Shown here: positions 26,901 through 34,915 of the stretch, piece after piece
How the letters are laid out: each line of letters starts with the position of its first letter
Numbering within the stretch: position 1 is the first letter of the stretch
Source: a virus
Virus record (IMG/VR): IMGVR_UViG_3300037200_000348
Span: 1-52,150 of that record
Length of the DNA: 52,150 nt
Strand: one strand, 5' to 3'
Notes under the pieces: generated by a model
The model's database searches: none
Told to the model about the DNA's origin: nothing
Seen by the model: the letters and a program-made list of their open reading frames with translations, nothing else
Position numbers and translations under genes: made by a program

Positions 26901-28876
26901 TGCTTCGGCCTCGTTCCAGCGCGCGGCTTATTGTTTGGGCCTTTACTATGCGGCCTCACCGTAACATTGACTTTTACGCCATGGGCAGTGACAGAGGCGG
27001 AGTCGCCATAGAGTGCGTGCATCGCCTGTTGTTCAGTCACAGGAGAGGTACCCTCTACCCTTGACATTGCGGCGACGACGCCAGCGAGTTGCGTAGGCGT
27101 GTAGTCGGCGATGGATTCATTTCGAGCAACACCCGACCAACTTTCAACGTCCTTGATATAATTTGCATGCGTAATCCCGCCCGGATATTCTTTGCCGGAC
27201 CATATCGGAATAAGCTGCTCAAGGGTTTTCGCGTTCCAGTCTTTCGGGTACTCCCCTATGCGCTTGGCTCCAGCGCGGATTCCTTCATCGAGCGTGGAGA
27301 AGCTCTCGCCCTTTCCATTGGTTCCTTCGAGGTCGAGCGGGTTATTCACCCACGGCTGCCCTTGAACGTCCTGCATGGCACGGGAAATGAATCCCGTCGC
27401 CGAGTTCCATGCGCCGCCTGCGCCCTTTTGAATCTTGTCTATAACGACGTTATCCGCATCATCGCTTTTGTTGAGCCAGTCGTTAAACTTACTGAGCGCA
27501 TCGCCCGCCGTCGCAGCGGCTCGCGAAAGCATCTCTATGGCCTTAGTCGTCTGAAGAAAGTCTGCGGCTCCTTTAAGTGTTGTTTCGCCGAAAGCCGTCA
27601 TGGAGTTCGCCACCTGAGCGAGCATGGCGTCTTTCATTCCGGCCGGGGTTTGCGCAAACTCGTCAGCCTGCCCGAGGCGCGTCGGTTTTCCGGCTTTATC
27701 GAAGTGTCGGAAGGCATCCTCGGGATGAGGCAAGCCCGCAAGAAGACGCAGTTGGTCTTGCGACACGCCCGCGCCGAGCATGCCCATGAGCCAGCCGTTG
27801 GAGTTGACGGGCCCGTACTCGCGCGAAACCTCGCGTGAGACTTTTTGCATATTTTGGCCATCGTTGCCCACGTTGCCGAGCAAGATATCGCGCGTCGAAA
27901 CTCCAGCGCGCAGCAAGAGACTCGCCTTACGGATATCGGAGTTCCCGCCGCCCACAAGCGCTTGCCCTGCGCCGAGGACGCCCTCGACGCCGCCTGCGGT
28001 CGCGTAGACGCCGCCGTTGCGCGCGATGGCGGACGTGAAGCCCGCAGCCCGTGAGGGGTCGAACGTCGAGCCGGACTGCCCGTACATCATCGTCTGCAAA
28101 ACCGACGTCGAGGTGCCGATGAACTCATCGAGACGGCGCCCGAGCGAGCCTGCGCGCTCTGCGCCCCCGAAGAGCGCCTCCGCGTTGCTATCGAAGTCCC
28201 CGCGACCGCCGGAAGCGGCCTGGAATGACCCCACCATGCCCCCCAGGCGCGTCGGGTCGAGTCCGTAGGCCCGGGCGTACCGGGCCATACTCGGCGCGGC
28301 GTCAGCGGTCTGATTGACGTTCGCGCCCGCGGTGCGCCCGTAGGTCTCCATTGCCGAGACCATCTCGTTTGCGGTGTAACCGTAGGGCTGGCCCTTGTAC
28401 GCCGCGCTCTGCAGCGTTTTCATATTCGTTTCGAGCGAGCCGCCAAAGCCGATCGAAAGCGCCGCTGCCGCTCGCGCCGAAGATTGCTCGAACTCGAAGG
28501 CCATCTTCAGGGCCATGCCGATGACACCGCCGACAGCTACAAGGAGGCTCGCAATGCCGACCGCGCCCACTGCGCCACCTAGAGGCCCGGCCAGGCCCGA
28601 GCCTTGCGTCGCAGCGACTGCGGTGCGCTGCAAGGTGCTGCCAATACCGCCGAGCGTCTGAGAGAAGCGCGTGGCCTCGGCACCGCTTGACCGATAGTTG
28701 CGAGCAAGGCGTTCGAGGGAATCGTTCTGTTTCGCGAGCCCCTCGGCGGCGCCCGCAGTCGGGCCTTTAACATCCGTACTTGTCTTCGAAAGCGCCTGTA
28801 ACGACGAAACAAGGGACTTGACTTTCTCGTCGGCCCCGTTGTCGTTAAGATTGAGTTCGAGCGAGACTTTAGCCAC
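26897..28876 (-). CDS. Tape measure protein
   Basis: A 659-residue protein from GTG 28876. Long helical Ala/Gly/Ser-rich sequence with a central hydrophobic stretch (about 95-125, VGAVGIASLLVAVGGVIGMA) is typical. The region near residues 510-600 (NNPLDLEGTNGKGESFSTLD, EGIRAGAKRI, then GGITHANYIKDVE) resembles the virion-associated lysozyme-like domain that helps penetrate peptidoglycan. It is the longest late gene apart from the methyltransferase. Length would predict a tail of about 100 nm at roughly 1.5 angstrom per residue, if the whole protein acts as ruler. Confidence 0.85.
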   Translation of the reverse strand: MAKVSLELNLNDNGADEKVKSLVSSLQALSKTSTDVKGPTAGAAEGLAKQNDSLERLARNYRSSGAEATRFSQTLGGIGSTLQRTAVAATQGSGLAGPLGGAVGAVGIASLLVAVGGVIGMALKMAFEFEQSSARAAAALSIGFGGSLETNMKTLQSAAYKGQPYGYTANEMVSAMETYGRTAGANVNQTADAAPSMARYARAYGLDPTRLGGMVGSFQAASGGRGDFDSNAEALFGGAERAGSLGRRLDEFIGTSTSVLQTMMYGQSGSTFDPSRAAGFTSAIARNGGVYATAGGVEGVLGAGQALVGGGNSDIRKASLLLRAGVSTRDILLGNVGNDGQNMQKVSREVSREYGPVNSNGWLMGMLGAGVSQDQLRLLAGLPHPEDAFRHFDKAGKPTRLGQADEFAQTPAGMKDAMLAQVANSMTAFGETTLKGAADFLQTTKAIEMLSRAAATAGDALSKFNDWLNKSDDADNVVIDKIQKGAGGAWNSATGFISRAMQDVQGQPWVNNPLDLEGTNGKGESFSTLDEGIRAGAKRIGEYPKDWNAKTLEQLIPIWSGKEYPGGITHANYIKDVESWSGVARNESIADYTPTQLAGVVAAMSRVEGTSPVTEQQAMHALYGDSASVTAHGVKVNVTVRPHSKGPNNKPRAGTRPKQ

Positions 28877-28879
28877 TGG

Positions 28880-29146
28880 CTACTTCTTTCGGCCCGTCAC
28901 CGCGTTGAGCATTTTATCGAAGAACTTCTCGTCGCCGCGGATAACCTTCGTGCCCTTCGCTTGTTTCTTGAGCGCGAACTCGCACTCCCAAAAGAGCGTG
29001 TAGTGGACATCCGTCCAGCGAGACGTCGGTATCGCCTGCCCCGCTATCTTGTGGGTCGCATGGAGGCCGGTGAGGTACCCGCCTACGTCATGCGACTGTA
29101 GTAAAAACGAATCTCGTCCGCACTCGGCGTCACCTGCGCCTTCCAC
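28880..29146 (-). CDS. Frameshift-expressed C-terminus of the tail chaperone
   Basis: This frame has no ATG and no ribosome binding site; GTG 29146 is its first possible start, inside the upstream gene. It is in the -1 frame relative to that gene and joins it naturally at CGT-TTT-TAC (29109-29101), where TTT can slip back onto TTT. The result is a gpG/gpGT or E/E' type pair, which is near-universal directly before tape measure genes and needed for tape-measure assembly. After the slip it adds about 74 residues (SRWTDVHYTLFWECEF is the best-conserved-looking part). Confidence 0.7.
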   Translation of the reverse strand: MEGAGDAECGRDSFLLQSHDVGGYLTGLHATHKIAGQAIPTSRWTDVHYTLFWECEFALKKQAKGTKVIRGDEKFFDKMLNAVTGRKK

Positions 29147-29709
29147 TTTTGGTAGAGGTCCCAGAGCGGCTCGATTTCCTCGCTACGCACGTAGGGGTCA
29201 CGCTGTGCCATCCAGTTAATCTCATCGAGCTTCGGCCACTTGTCCGGGTCGTTGAGATGCGCTTGCAAAAGCTGGCCGCGCGGTGAGTTCTCTGGCACGC
29301 TCCCGTAGAGGCTCTTGAGAAGCTCGCCGACCATCATCGTGAGGTACTGGCCGCTTGTGATCGAGGTGCCGATTTCCACCGCCGCAAGGCGCTCGGTCTG
29401 CAGCGCCTCTTGCGCCGTAATACAGCGCCCCGCAAAGAGTTTGCCGCGCACCGCGAGCGCATAAACGGGCCCAGCAGTCTTGGGGTCGAGAAAGCGCGCG
29501 ACCTTCGTGAGTACCGCAGCTTGCGTCTCTTCGTCAGCGTCCGCGATGCCGCCAGTGAGCTTGCGCTCGCCATGCATGGTGATTTCGCGCGCATTCTCGG
29601 CCTTCGAGAGGTCGATTCCCTCGGCCATCTTGACCATCGCGGCGATTCCCGCCGCGAGTTTCTCTGGCGGCAGGTCAGGCTCGCTTGTCGGGGTGGCCTC
29701 TTTTACCAT
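29083..29709 (-). CDS. Tail assembly chaperone
   Basis: A 208-residue protein with ATG 29709. Helical and acidic, with PEKLAAGIAAMVKMAEGI near the start and DPYVRSEEIEPLWDLYQKW near the end. It lies immediately before the tape measure and overlaps a -1 frame continuation, so it is the gpG/E-type chaperone that coats the tape measure. Most ribosomes should stop at TAG 29083; a minority would shift at about 29104 into the extension. Confidence 0.75.
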   Translation of the reverse strand: MVKEATPTSEPDLPPEKLAAGIAAMVKMAEGIDLSKAENAREITMHGERKLTGGIADADEETQAAVLTKVARFLDPKTAGPVYALAVRGKLFAGRCITAQEALQTERLAAVEIGTSITSGQYLTMMVGELLKSLYGSVPENSPRGQLLQAHLNDPDKWPKLDEINWMAQRDPYVRSEEIEPLWDLYQKWKAQVTPSADEIRFYYSRMT

Positions 29710-29750
29710 GCGCGCTTCTTTGACTTTATGGGGCGGAATCCTTGAGATTC

Positions 29751-29933
29751 CTAGACGGCACCGCCGGAATCGCCCTGCACGGGGTCGGGTTGAGGCGACG
29801 TCGTACCGGCCGCGAGCGCAGCTTTGGCTCGTTCAATTGTGGCGATTGTGGCGGCGGTTTGCGGTCCCGGCAGGGCCATCGTGACGGCGTCGATAAGCGC
29901 TGCGAACACTTTCGCGGAATCGGGGTCGATCAT
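29751..29933 (-). CDS. Hypothetical small tail-region protein
   Basis: Sixty residues from ATG 29933 (ATGA overlap). Helical N-terminal half (DPDSAKVFAALIDAVTMALP), Ala/Thr-rich middle and a Pro/Asp C-terminus. No family. It lies between the conserved small genes and the tape-measure chaperone. Confidence 0.55.
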   Translation of the reverse strand: MIDPDSAKVFAALIDAVTMALPGPQTAATIATIERAKAALAAGTTSPQPDPVQGDSGGAV

Positions 29934-30391
29934 TTGGGCGCACACACCTCACCGCGAAACGTCGTGCGCGCGTCTTCGTCTGTTCCGTGAGTGAAGACCA
30001 CGTACGGGTCATTTCCAGGCCCGTGATGCGGCGCGAAGATGCGTTCGCCGCCGATGACGAAGAACTCGCATGCCTCATGGCGCTCGACAAGGAGACACTG
30101 GTCGAGGAGCCACTGCGTCCATGACTTCTTGTTGTAGGCCGCGGGAGGCACGAGCATGTAGTGCACGACGCGATAACGCGGCGGCTCATCGAGGTGGTGG
30201 CTGTTATAGCCCATCGTCGTGATGGAAAGCGTGAGGCCCGCCGAACCTTGTCCCCGGTCGACGTGTTCGAGGTCGAACGTCCAACCGGGGCGATACTTCA
30301 ACTTCGCGACGAGGTCCGCGAGAATCTGCGGATACGGGGCCGTTTGCGTCATCGTCTCGGGCGACATAGGAAAGCTCGTCGCGTCGTTCAT
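29930..30391 (-). CDS. Conserved-type phage protein
   Basis: A 153-residue protein coupled by ATGA to both neighbours. Features include YNKKSWTQWLLDQCLLVERH, then ACEFFVIGGERIFAPHHGPG and DPYVVFTHG, a pattern I associate with small conserved phage proteins of unknown function in this genomic neighbourhood. A mixed alpha/beta fold is likely. No catalytic motif is certain. It may be a tail accessory or late moron. Confidence 0.55.
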   Translation of the reverse strand: MNDATSFPMSPETMTQTAPYPQILADLVAKLKYRPGWTFDLEHVDRGQGSAGLTLSITTMGYNSHHLDEPPRYRVVHYMLVPPAAYNKKSWTQWLLDQCLLVERHEACEFFVIGGERIFAPHHGPGNDPYVVFTHGTDEDARTTFRGEVCAPK

Positions 30392-30744
30392 TTGAGGGGG
30401 CTCGTGGTGTCGTCGAGCATCTGAAGCTCGCCGTTGTGAACAAAGAAGTGGCAGTGAGGCTCACTACCGACGTCCGTTACGACCGATGGGTCGAAGTGCA
30501 CTGGGCTTTCCGACGAAAGCGTCCAGGACGCGCCGTTCGAGAACGCGTAGGGCGCAAGGGCGGCGAGGTGTCGCGCTCCGCACGCGCAGTGAACGCCAAG
30601 GTATGGTCCGTGCGACCAGTCTGGGTTATTGGCATCCTCGAAACGAGGAACCCGAAACACGTCGCCGATTTCACTCGGAGGATTGGCGGCATAGACGTCG
30701 CCGTACGCGACCTCTCCGACGAACCGGGCGGGATAGGTTTTCAC
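30388..30744 (-). CDS. Hypothetical protein, DUF6527-like
   Basis: A 118-residue protein, GTG 30744 (GTGA overlap with the GIY-YIG stop). Sequence shows CACGARHLA, then SWTLSSESPVHFDPSV and CHFFVHNGELQML; the W-x-L...P-x-H-F-x-P-S-x...C-H-x-F-F order matches DUF6527, a small zinc-binding-type phage family. Role unknown. Its close coupling to the endonuclease may just reflect insertion of the latter. Confidence 0.55.
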   Translation of the reverse strand: MKTYPARFVGEVAYGDVYAANPPSEIGDVFRVPRFEDANNPDWSHGPYLGVHCACGARHLAALAPYAFSNGASWTLSSESPVHFDPSVVTDVGSEPHCHFFVHNGELQMLDDTTSPLK

Positions 30745-31628
30745 GTATGCTTCGTTTTGCGTCCGTCGACCGTCTTCCCGCCATTCGCGAGCGTCGCGCG
30801 GCGCGCGTTGGCCGCCGCGTCGCCCACCTTACTGCAAGGGACGCATAACCCTGGTCCGTCGATGGGGTGCAGTTTATTTCGGCAGAGCGGTCCGTACGTG
30901 CGAGGACGCGGGTTGCCATCGGCATCGACCCACCGCGTCGCGCGCTCGCCCGTTTTCCGCTTGTCGGGAATCTCTCCACGATACGCGCGCGGGCGCTGAT
31001 CGTTACCGCGCTTAACGCGGTCGCGATTGCACTCCTCGCACTTCCCTGGAGTCTTTGGGTGCAGGCCGTTGTTACAAAGGCCGGTCTGCGGCTTAGGGAT
31101 GTATCCCTTAACGACGCCGTGCCTCTTGCGGTCTGGCCGCAATTCATTCGCCCGCCGCATCGCGCTTTCGCGCTTGTGCTTTCGATGTTCGTCGGGATTT
31201 TCTTGAACCCACATCTTGCATGCGACGCGATGACCGGGAAGGCTGCATTCGCGGCATTGCCGTTGCCCTTCCACCCACGCATGCTTGCCGCTCATGCACT
31301 TCGTCGGGTCGGGTCGGAACTGACCGCCACCCGCAATAAACGCGATGTTGTATTCGGGCTCGTACGCTTCGAGAAACGCCTGCTCCCAAGCGAGGAGGTC
31401 GGCCTTGTCGTCAACCACTTCGAGGATGCGAAAAACAAACTCGCTCTCGCCCGATTTATTCCACGCGTTCTGAAGGTACCGCGAATGGTGACGGTTGTGG
31501 CGGAGTTCTTTTTTGTGCAGCCACCATCGCGACGAAAATCTCGTAGCACTGCCGATGTAACGCTTGCCGGTCGCGAGATTGACTATCTCGTAAATGCCTG
31601 ACAACGAAAGACCCTGGTTTTGTTTCAC
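30741..31628 (-). CDS. GIY-YIG homing endonuclease with three zinc-finger-like repeats
   Basis: A 295-residue protein. The GIY-YIG nuclease is at the N-terminus: GIYEIVNLATGKRYIGS (about 11-27), catalytic Arg in SRWWLHKKEL, and Glu further on. The rest carries three related cysteine/histidine units, CMSGKHAWVEGQRQCREC, CNNGLHPKTPGKCEEC and CRNKLHPIDGPGLCVPC, each C-x4-H then C-x2-C, probably DNA-binding fingers. GTG 31628 lies six bases after its own -10 box and no ribosome binding site precedes it. A TTG near codon 9 is an alternative. It sits between the tail tube gene and the DUF6527-like gene. Confidence 0.88.
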   Translation of the reverse strand: MKQNQGLSLSGIYEIVNLATGKRYIGSATRFSSRWWLHKKELRHNRHHSRYLQNAWNKSGESEFVFRILEVVDDKADLLAWEQAFLEAYEPEYNIAFIAGGGQFRPDPTKCMSGKHAWVEGQRQCRECSLPGHRVACKMWVQENPDEHRKHKRESAMRRANELRPDRKRHGVVKGYIPKPQTGLCNNGLHPKTPGKCEECNRDRVKRGNDQRPRAYRGEIPDKRKTGERATRWVDADGNPRPRTYGPLCRNKLHPIDGPGLCVPCSKVGDAAANARRATLANGGKTVDGRKTKHT

Positions 31629-31637
31629 CAGGGTCTT
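31608..31637. promoter_or_regulatory. Perfect 11-bp inverted repeat over the GIY-YIG start
   Basis: AAGACCCTGGT and ACCAGGGTCTT, separated by eight bases. The repeat covers the first codons and part of the -10 box, so it could be a protein operator for autorepression, an RNA hairpin, or a weak terminator for late transcripts. T-runs are short on both sides, which argues against a strong terminator. Confidence 0.7.
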
Positions 31638-31664
31638 ATATCATGGTTAACGGCTTTGCGTCAA
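31635..31664 (-). promoter_or_regulatory. Promoter of the GIY-YIG gene at 31628
   Basis: Minus-strand TTGACG (31664-31659), 18 bases, TATAAG (31640-31635). Transcription should start close to the GTG at 31628, giving a leaderless message within the late operon. Confidence 0.6.
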
Positions 31665-31691
31665 GAACGAAGCCTTATTGCGACGGCATTC

Positions 31692-32216
31692 TCACGCGTT
31701 CACGTCCGACCAGCGGCACATTAACGAGGCGTCGTCCATTATGATGACACCTTCTATTTCGACCGCACGGCGCAGCGTCGTGAGGACGCAGTCGTGATAC
31801 GCTCCTAGCATTTGATTGTTATTGTCGAGCAGCACGATGTTGAAGTAGAACTGCGTGAAGTCAGGCGACGCCTGGTAGAGTCCGACGACGGGGCGAATGC
31901 CGCCACCGAGCGCCGACTCTAGGCTTTGGCCGAAGATGAACGCTTTCGAGATGGTTGCGGTCGCTTCATACACGCCGGGAATCATCGCTACAGAGATGGC
32001 TGAACCGATCGCCTTGACGCGCTGTACGTTGAAGTTTTCGTCGACGTTGAGCGAGCGGATGAGGCCTTGAACTATGCCCTTCGAGACGATCGCCATATTA
32101 ACGGCGGTCGTGGTGTTTTTTGGATTCGGTTGCGCGCTCGAAGAGAAGGCGCCCGGCAGGTTGATGTTGCCGACTGCGGCTCCGATGGCAGACTGAAGAC
32201 CTGCGAAGCCGCTCAT
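31692..32216 (-). CDS. Tail tube protein
   Basis: A 174-residue protein coupled to the sheath gene by a TAATG overlap. The size, its position right after the sheath, and a beta-rich sequence with a central helix (RPVVGLYQASPDFTQFYFNI, LDNNNQMLGAYHDCVLTTLR, then the RAVEIEGVII end) fit contractile-tail tube proteins, whose hexameric rings form the inner tube. The first 35 residues are Gly/Ala-rich. Confidence 0.75.
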   Translation of the reverse strand: MSGFAGLQSAIGAAVGNINLPGAFSSSAQPNPKNTTTAVNMAIVSKGIVQGLIRSLNVDENFNVQRVKAIGSAISVAMIPGVYEATATISKAFIFGQSLESALGGGIRPVVGLYQASPDFTQFYFNIVLLDNNNQMLGAYHDCVLTTLRRAVEIEGVIIMDDASLMCRWSDVNA

Positions 32217-33817
32217 TAGTTGCCGTTCACTGTTCCGCCGATGCTAACCGGCACTTGGAAGGGCTCGAATGTTTGGTCGAGACCCAAGTGATTGATGGGG
32301 AGAACAGGGTTCGCGCCGTACGCGACGATGAAGTCGTTGCCGGTCGTGCCGACGGGCGTGATCGAGATGGAGGCCTGACTGAAGCTCACTATCCAGTTGT
32401 CGTTGAGCGCCTGCTGGATGAGGTCGTAGACGACGGTGAGCGCGTACACGAGACTCATGGGAGTCCCGCCGGTACCGATGACCTTCGGATTGTTCGATTC
32501 AAGCGCGCCCTTGATATTCGCCTGAAGCGCGTCGGAGCACCGTTGCACGGAGACCTCTGCGAAGTACCACGGGTTGCCGCTGGCGTCGTTGGGCTGCGTG
32601 GTAACCGATTGCACGATGCGCACGGAGCCGAGTCCGTTGTAGTTCACGCGCTCGAAGACGACGAGGCCGCCCGCAACCGCGAGGTCCATGTCGCCCGTTG
32701 TGCGCAACACTTGATAGTCGACGCTCGCGACGGTCGCCGGGTATTCGTACGTCAGCGGCGATGACGGGCCATTCGGTCCCGTAGCGCCGATGAGCGCGAG
32801 AAGCCCGGCATACACCCATGCGCCATCGACCAGCGTCGATTGGCCGGTGGCGACATTGAGCGCGAGCACTTGCTGCGCGCACATAGAAGAGCGCCGCGAA
32901 TTGAGTGCGGCTGCCGCTGCCGTTCCCGATGCGACGACCGCAGCCGAGTTCTGTACCTTCGTTTGGGTCGCGCTCGCGCCCGAGACCTGGCACTGATGCA
33001 CCCATGAGCGAAGATAGCCGAGCGTCGCGACTTGCTGCGCCTGACCGTCCGCATAGGCCTGTGAGGGCCCGTCGTACGCGCCGACGAGGTGCCCGATATC
33101 GAAGGGAACGTCGATGAGCGAGTCGATCGCTTGTTGGTAGTCGGAGAAGGCGAGCGTCTGCGTTCCGCCGCCGGTGCCGCCGGAGAGCGTCACGAAGCCC
33201 GACGTAATCGTCAGCGCCGTACTGCCGTTAAACCCGTTCGGAACGAAGAGCGTGAACAATGGCTGATAGCCAGTACCAGCAGCCGGAGTCATGAGCGAGT
33301 CTGCCTGCATGACCGTGATGAGGTTGTTGATGTTCGCGATGTTGTCGTACTTGGTGCCGATGCCGCCGATGTAGTTGACGTTCCCGTTCGAATCTACGTA
33401 CCGGAAGGTAACGGCGGAATTGGTCGTTCCCGCGGTCACCTTGTAGGCGAACTGATTCGTGTACGACCCAGCATCACCCGCGGTCAGGGTGCCTTTGCCC
33501 GGAGACGTGCAAGCGATGGTTCCCGACGCCGGAGTCTTTGTTCCAGCGGTGACCGCGACGAATCCCGAAGCGCCTCCCAAGGAAGCCGCCGTCTGGAGCG
33601 CGGTGAGGAGCGGGCCGTTTCGAAGAATACGCTGCGCGACCGTGATGTCGGTGAACCGGTACGCGGCGCCGCTCCCGAGGCCGCCATCCGACGCCCCGAC
33701 CATACAAATCGTGCCGAACGGAAGAAGCTGCAGGACGCGATTCGCGCTCACGGTCGATCGCAGCAAGAATCCCGGCGCGATGATGCTCGCGCCGTTGAAG
33801 GTAAAGACGTCAGCCAT
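32216..33817 (-). CDS. Contractile tail sheath protein
   Basis: A 533-residue protein of typical sheath size. N-terminal strand and loop (PGFLLRSTVSANRVLQLLPF), a central variable beta domain (about 120-250), then the conserved C-terminal part, with SWVHQCQVSGASATQTKVQN, DYQVLRTTGDMDLAVAGG and NGLGSVRIVQSVTTQPND, and a last strand FEPFQVPVSIGGTVNGN that in sheaths donates a beta strand to the neighbouring subunit. Its presence makes the phage a myovirus. Confidence 0.88.
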   Translation of the reverse strand: MADVFTFNGASIIAPGFLLRSTVSANRVLQLLPFGTICMVGASDGGLGSGAAYRFTDITVAQRILRNGPLLTALQTAASLGGASGFVAVTAGTKTPASGTIACTSPGKGTLTAGDAGSYTNQFAYKVTAGTTNSAVTFRYVDSNGNVNYIGGIGTKYDNIANINNLITVMQADSLMTPAAGTGYQPLFTLFVPNGFNGSTALTITSGFVTLSGGTGGGTQTLAFSDYQQAIDSLIDVPFDIGHLVGAYDGPSQAYADGQAQQVATLGYLRSWVHQCQVSGASATQTKVQNSAAVVASGTAAAAALNSRRSSMCAQQVLALNVATGQSTLVDGAWVYAGLLALIGATGPNGPSSPLTYEYPATVASVDYQVLRTTGDMDLAVAGGLVVFERVNYNGLGSVRIVQSVTTQPNDASGNPWYFAEVSVQRCSDALQANIKGALESNNPKVIGTGGTPMSLVYALTVVYDLIQQALNDNWIVSFSQASISITPVGTTGNDFIVAYGANPVLPINHLGLDQTFEPFQVPVSIGGTVNGN

Positions 33818-34130
33818 CGTTCTCTCCCGTTAGCTCAGCGAGCTTCGCCTTGAACTCGGCTTCCGATCGCAAATCGTTGTCGTGATGCGTGATCTTCATG
33901 TGAACGCGCAGGGCATTGGCCAAGGGAAAGCTGCCGCCCGGAAGGCTGTGCGAGAACTCCTTGAACGACATGCCGGACACGCTCTGGCTTTGGGCCTCCG
34001 CGGACGCCGGTTCGTCCGGGGCGGTGTACTGCTCTGAGGACGCCGGTTCGTCCGGGGCGGTGTACTGCTCTGAGGACGCCGGTTCGTCCGGGGCGGTGTA
34101 CTGCTCTGACTCATCGGCCACGGATTCCAA
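33810..34130 (-). CDS. Small protein with three identical 12-residue repeats
   Basis: A 106-residue protein from TTG 34130, six bases after GGGGAG. The N-terminal third is SEQYTAPDEPAS three times, an acidic disordered segment from a 36-bp DNA repeat; the C-terminal half (FKEFSHSLPGGSFPLANALR, RSEAEFKAKLAELTGEN) is helical. It overlaps the sheath start by eight bases. No family; perhaps a sheath-associated chaperone or linker. Confidence 0.65.
   Translation of the reverse strand: MESVADESEQYTAPDEPASSEQYTAPDEPASSEQYTAPDEPASAEAQSQSVSGMSFKEFSHSLPGGSFPLANALRVHMKITHHDNDLRSEAEFKAKLAELTGENDG
34003..34110. repeat. Three perfect 36-bp tandem repeats
   Basis: Units start at 34003, 34039 and 34075 and are identical over almost their full length. 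They encode SEQYTAPDEPAS. No spacers lie between them, so this is not a CRISPR array. Confidence 0.95.
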
Positions 34131-34150
34131 AAGCCACTCCCCTTAAAAAG

Positions 34151-34915
34151 CTAGACGTCCACGGGCGGAAGCGTGTCGCTTTCCCCCGAGATTCCGCTCA
34201 CGGTCAGTTGCTCCTTTACGAGGTTGATGATTTGCACCACACCGCCGATAAAATCGTAGTGCTGGGCCGAGTAGGTCAACAGCCGCTCGAAGACCAGAAA
34301 CTCACCGCCAGGGTGATCGAGATTCAAGCTCGTCGAGTGCGACCCACTGGTCCGGATGGGTGCCTTGATGTACCCAAGCTGCTTCATGAAGACCGTTTGG
34401 GCCGCAGCCTGCATGAGGACTTTAACAGTCAAATAAATTTGGTTCGCGCGCTGCTCGTTCACGTCGAATATCCAAATATCGACCGTGACATTGGACGCCT
34501 CGTTTTTCAGGAGCACCTGCGCCTCGTCGGGAATCGCTCCCACATCGACCAGTTGCTCGCCGTCGTTGACGAAGAACCCCGTAACGGTCCCGATACCCAC
34601 GCGCTCCGCGGAGTCCGAGCCGAGGTTCACCACGATCGTCGGGCGATTCGTAAACTTTCCGTCATCCGACCGCAACATCGACGTGCGGAATGCGCCGTTC
34701 GTAATGACCGGAATCTGCTCTCCCGTAATGCCGTAAATCGCAAGCCCTTGCTGCAACACCACGGCGACGTCGTATTGCGCCGAACGCGGTACCGGCCAAA
34801 TAACGCTCGTTCCGTCGGCAGCCGTGAGGTCCTGATTGATCTGCGTATCGTCAATGAGGGGAACGTGGGGCGCGATTGCCAGCGTCGCCCCCGATGAAGC
34901 AACCCCGACGCTCAC
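34151..34915 (-). CDS. Neck or tail-completion protein
   Basis: A 254-residue protein from GTG 34915 (GTGA). Alternating beta and helical stretches (AERVGIGTVTGFFVNDGEQL, then VTVDIWIFDVNEQRANQI and GGEFLVFERLLTYSAQHYDF). The position between an HK97 gp10-like gene and the sheath is that of a tail terminator or neck protein. I do not recognise a specific family. Confidence 0.55.
   Translation of the reverse strand: MSVGVASSGATLAIAPHVPLIDDTQINQDLTAADGTSVIWPVPRSAQYDVAVVLQQGLAIYGITGEQIPVITNGAFRTSMLRSDDGKFTNRPTIVVNLGSDSAERVGIGTVTGFFVNDGEQLVDVGAIPDEAQVLLKNEASNVTVDIWIFDVNEQRANQIYLTVKVLMQAAAQTVFMKQLGYIKAPIRTSGSHSTSLNLDHPGGEFLVFERLLTYSAQHYDFIGGVVQIINLVKEQLTVSGISGESDTLPPVDV

Noticed and set aside
34003-34110. 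CRISPR-like short repeats
   Set aside because: Copies are directly adjacent with no unique spacers and are in frame within a protein gene.
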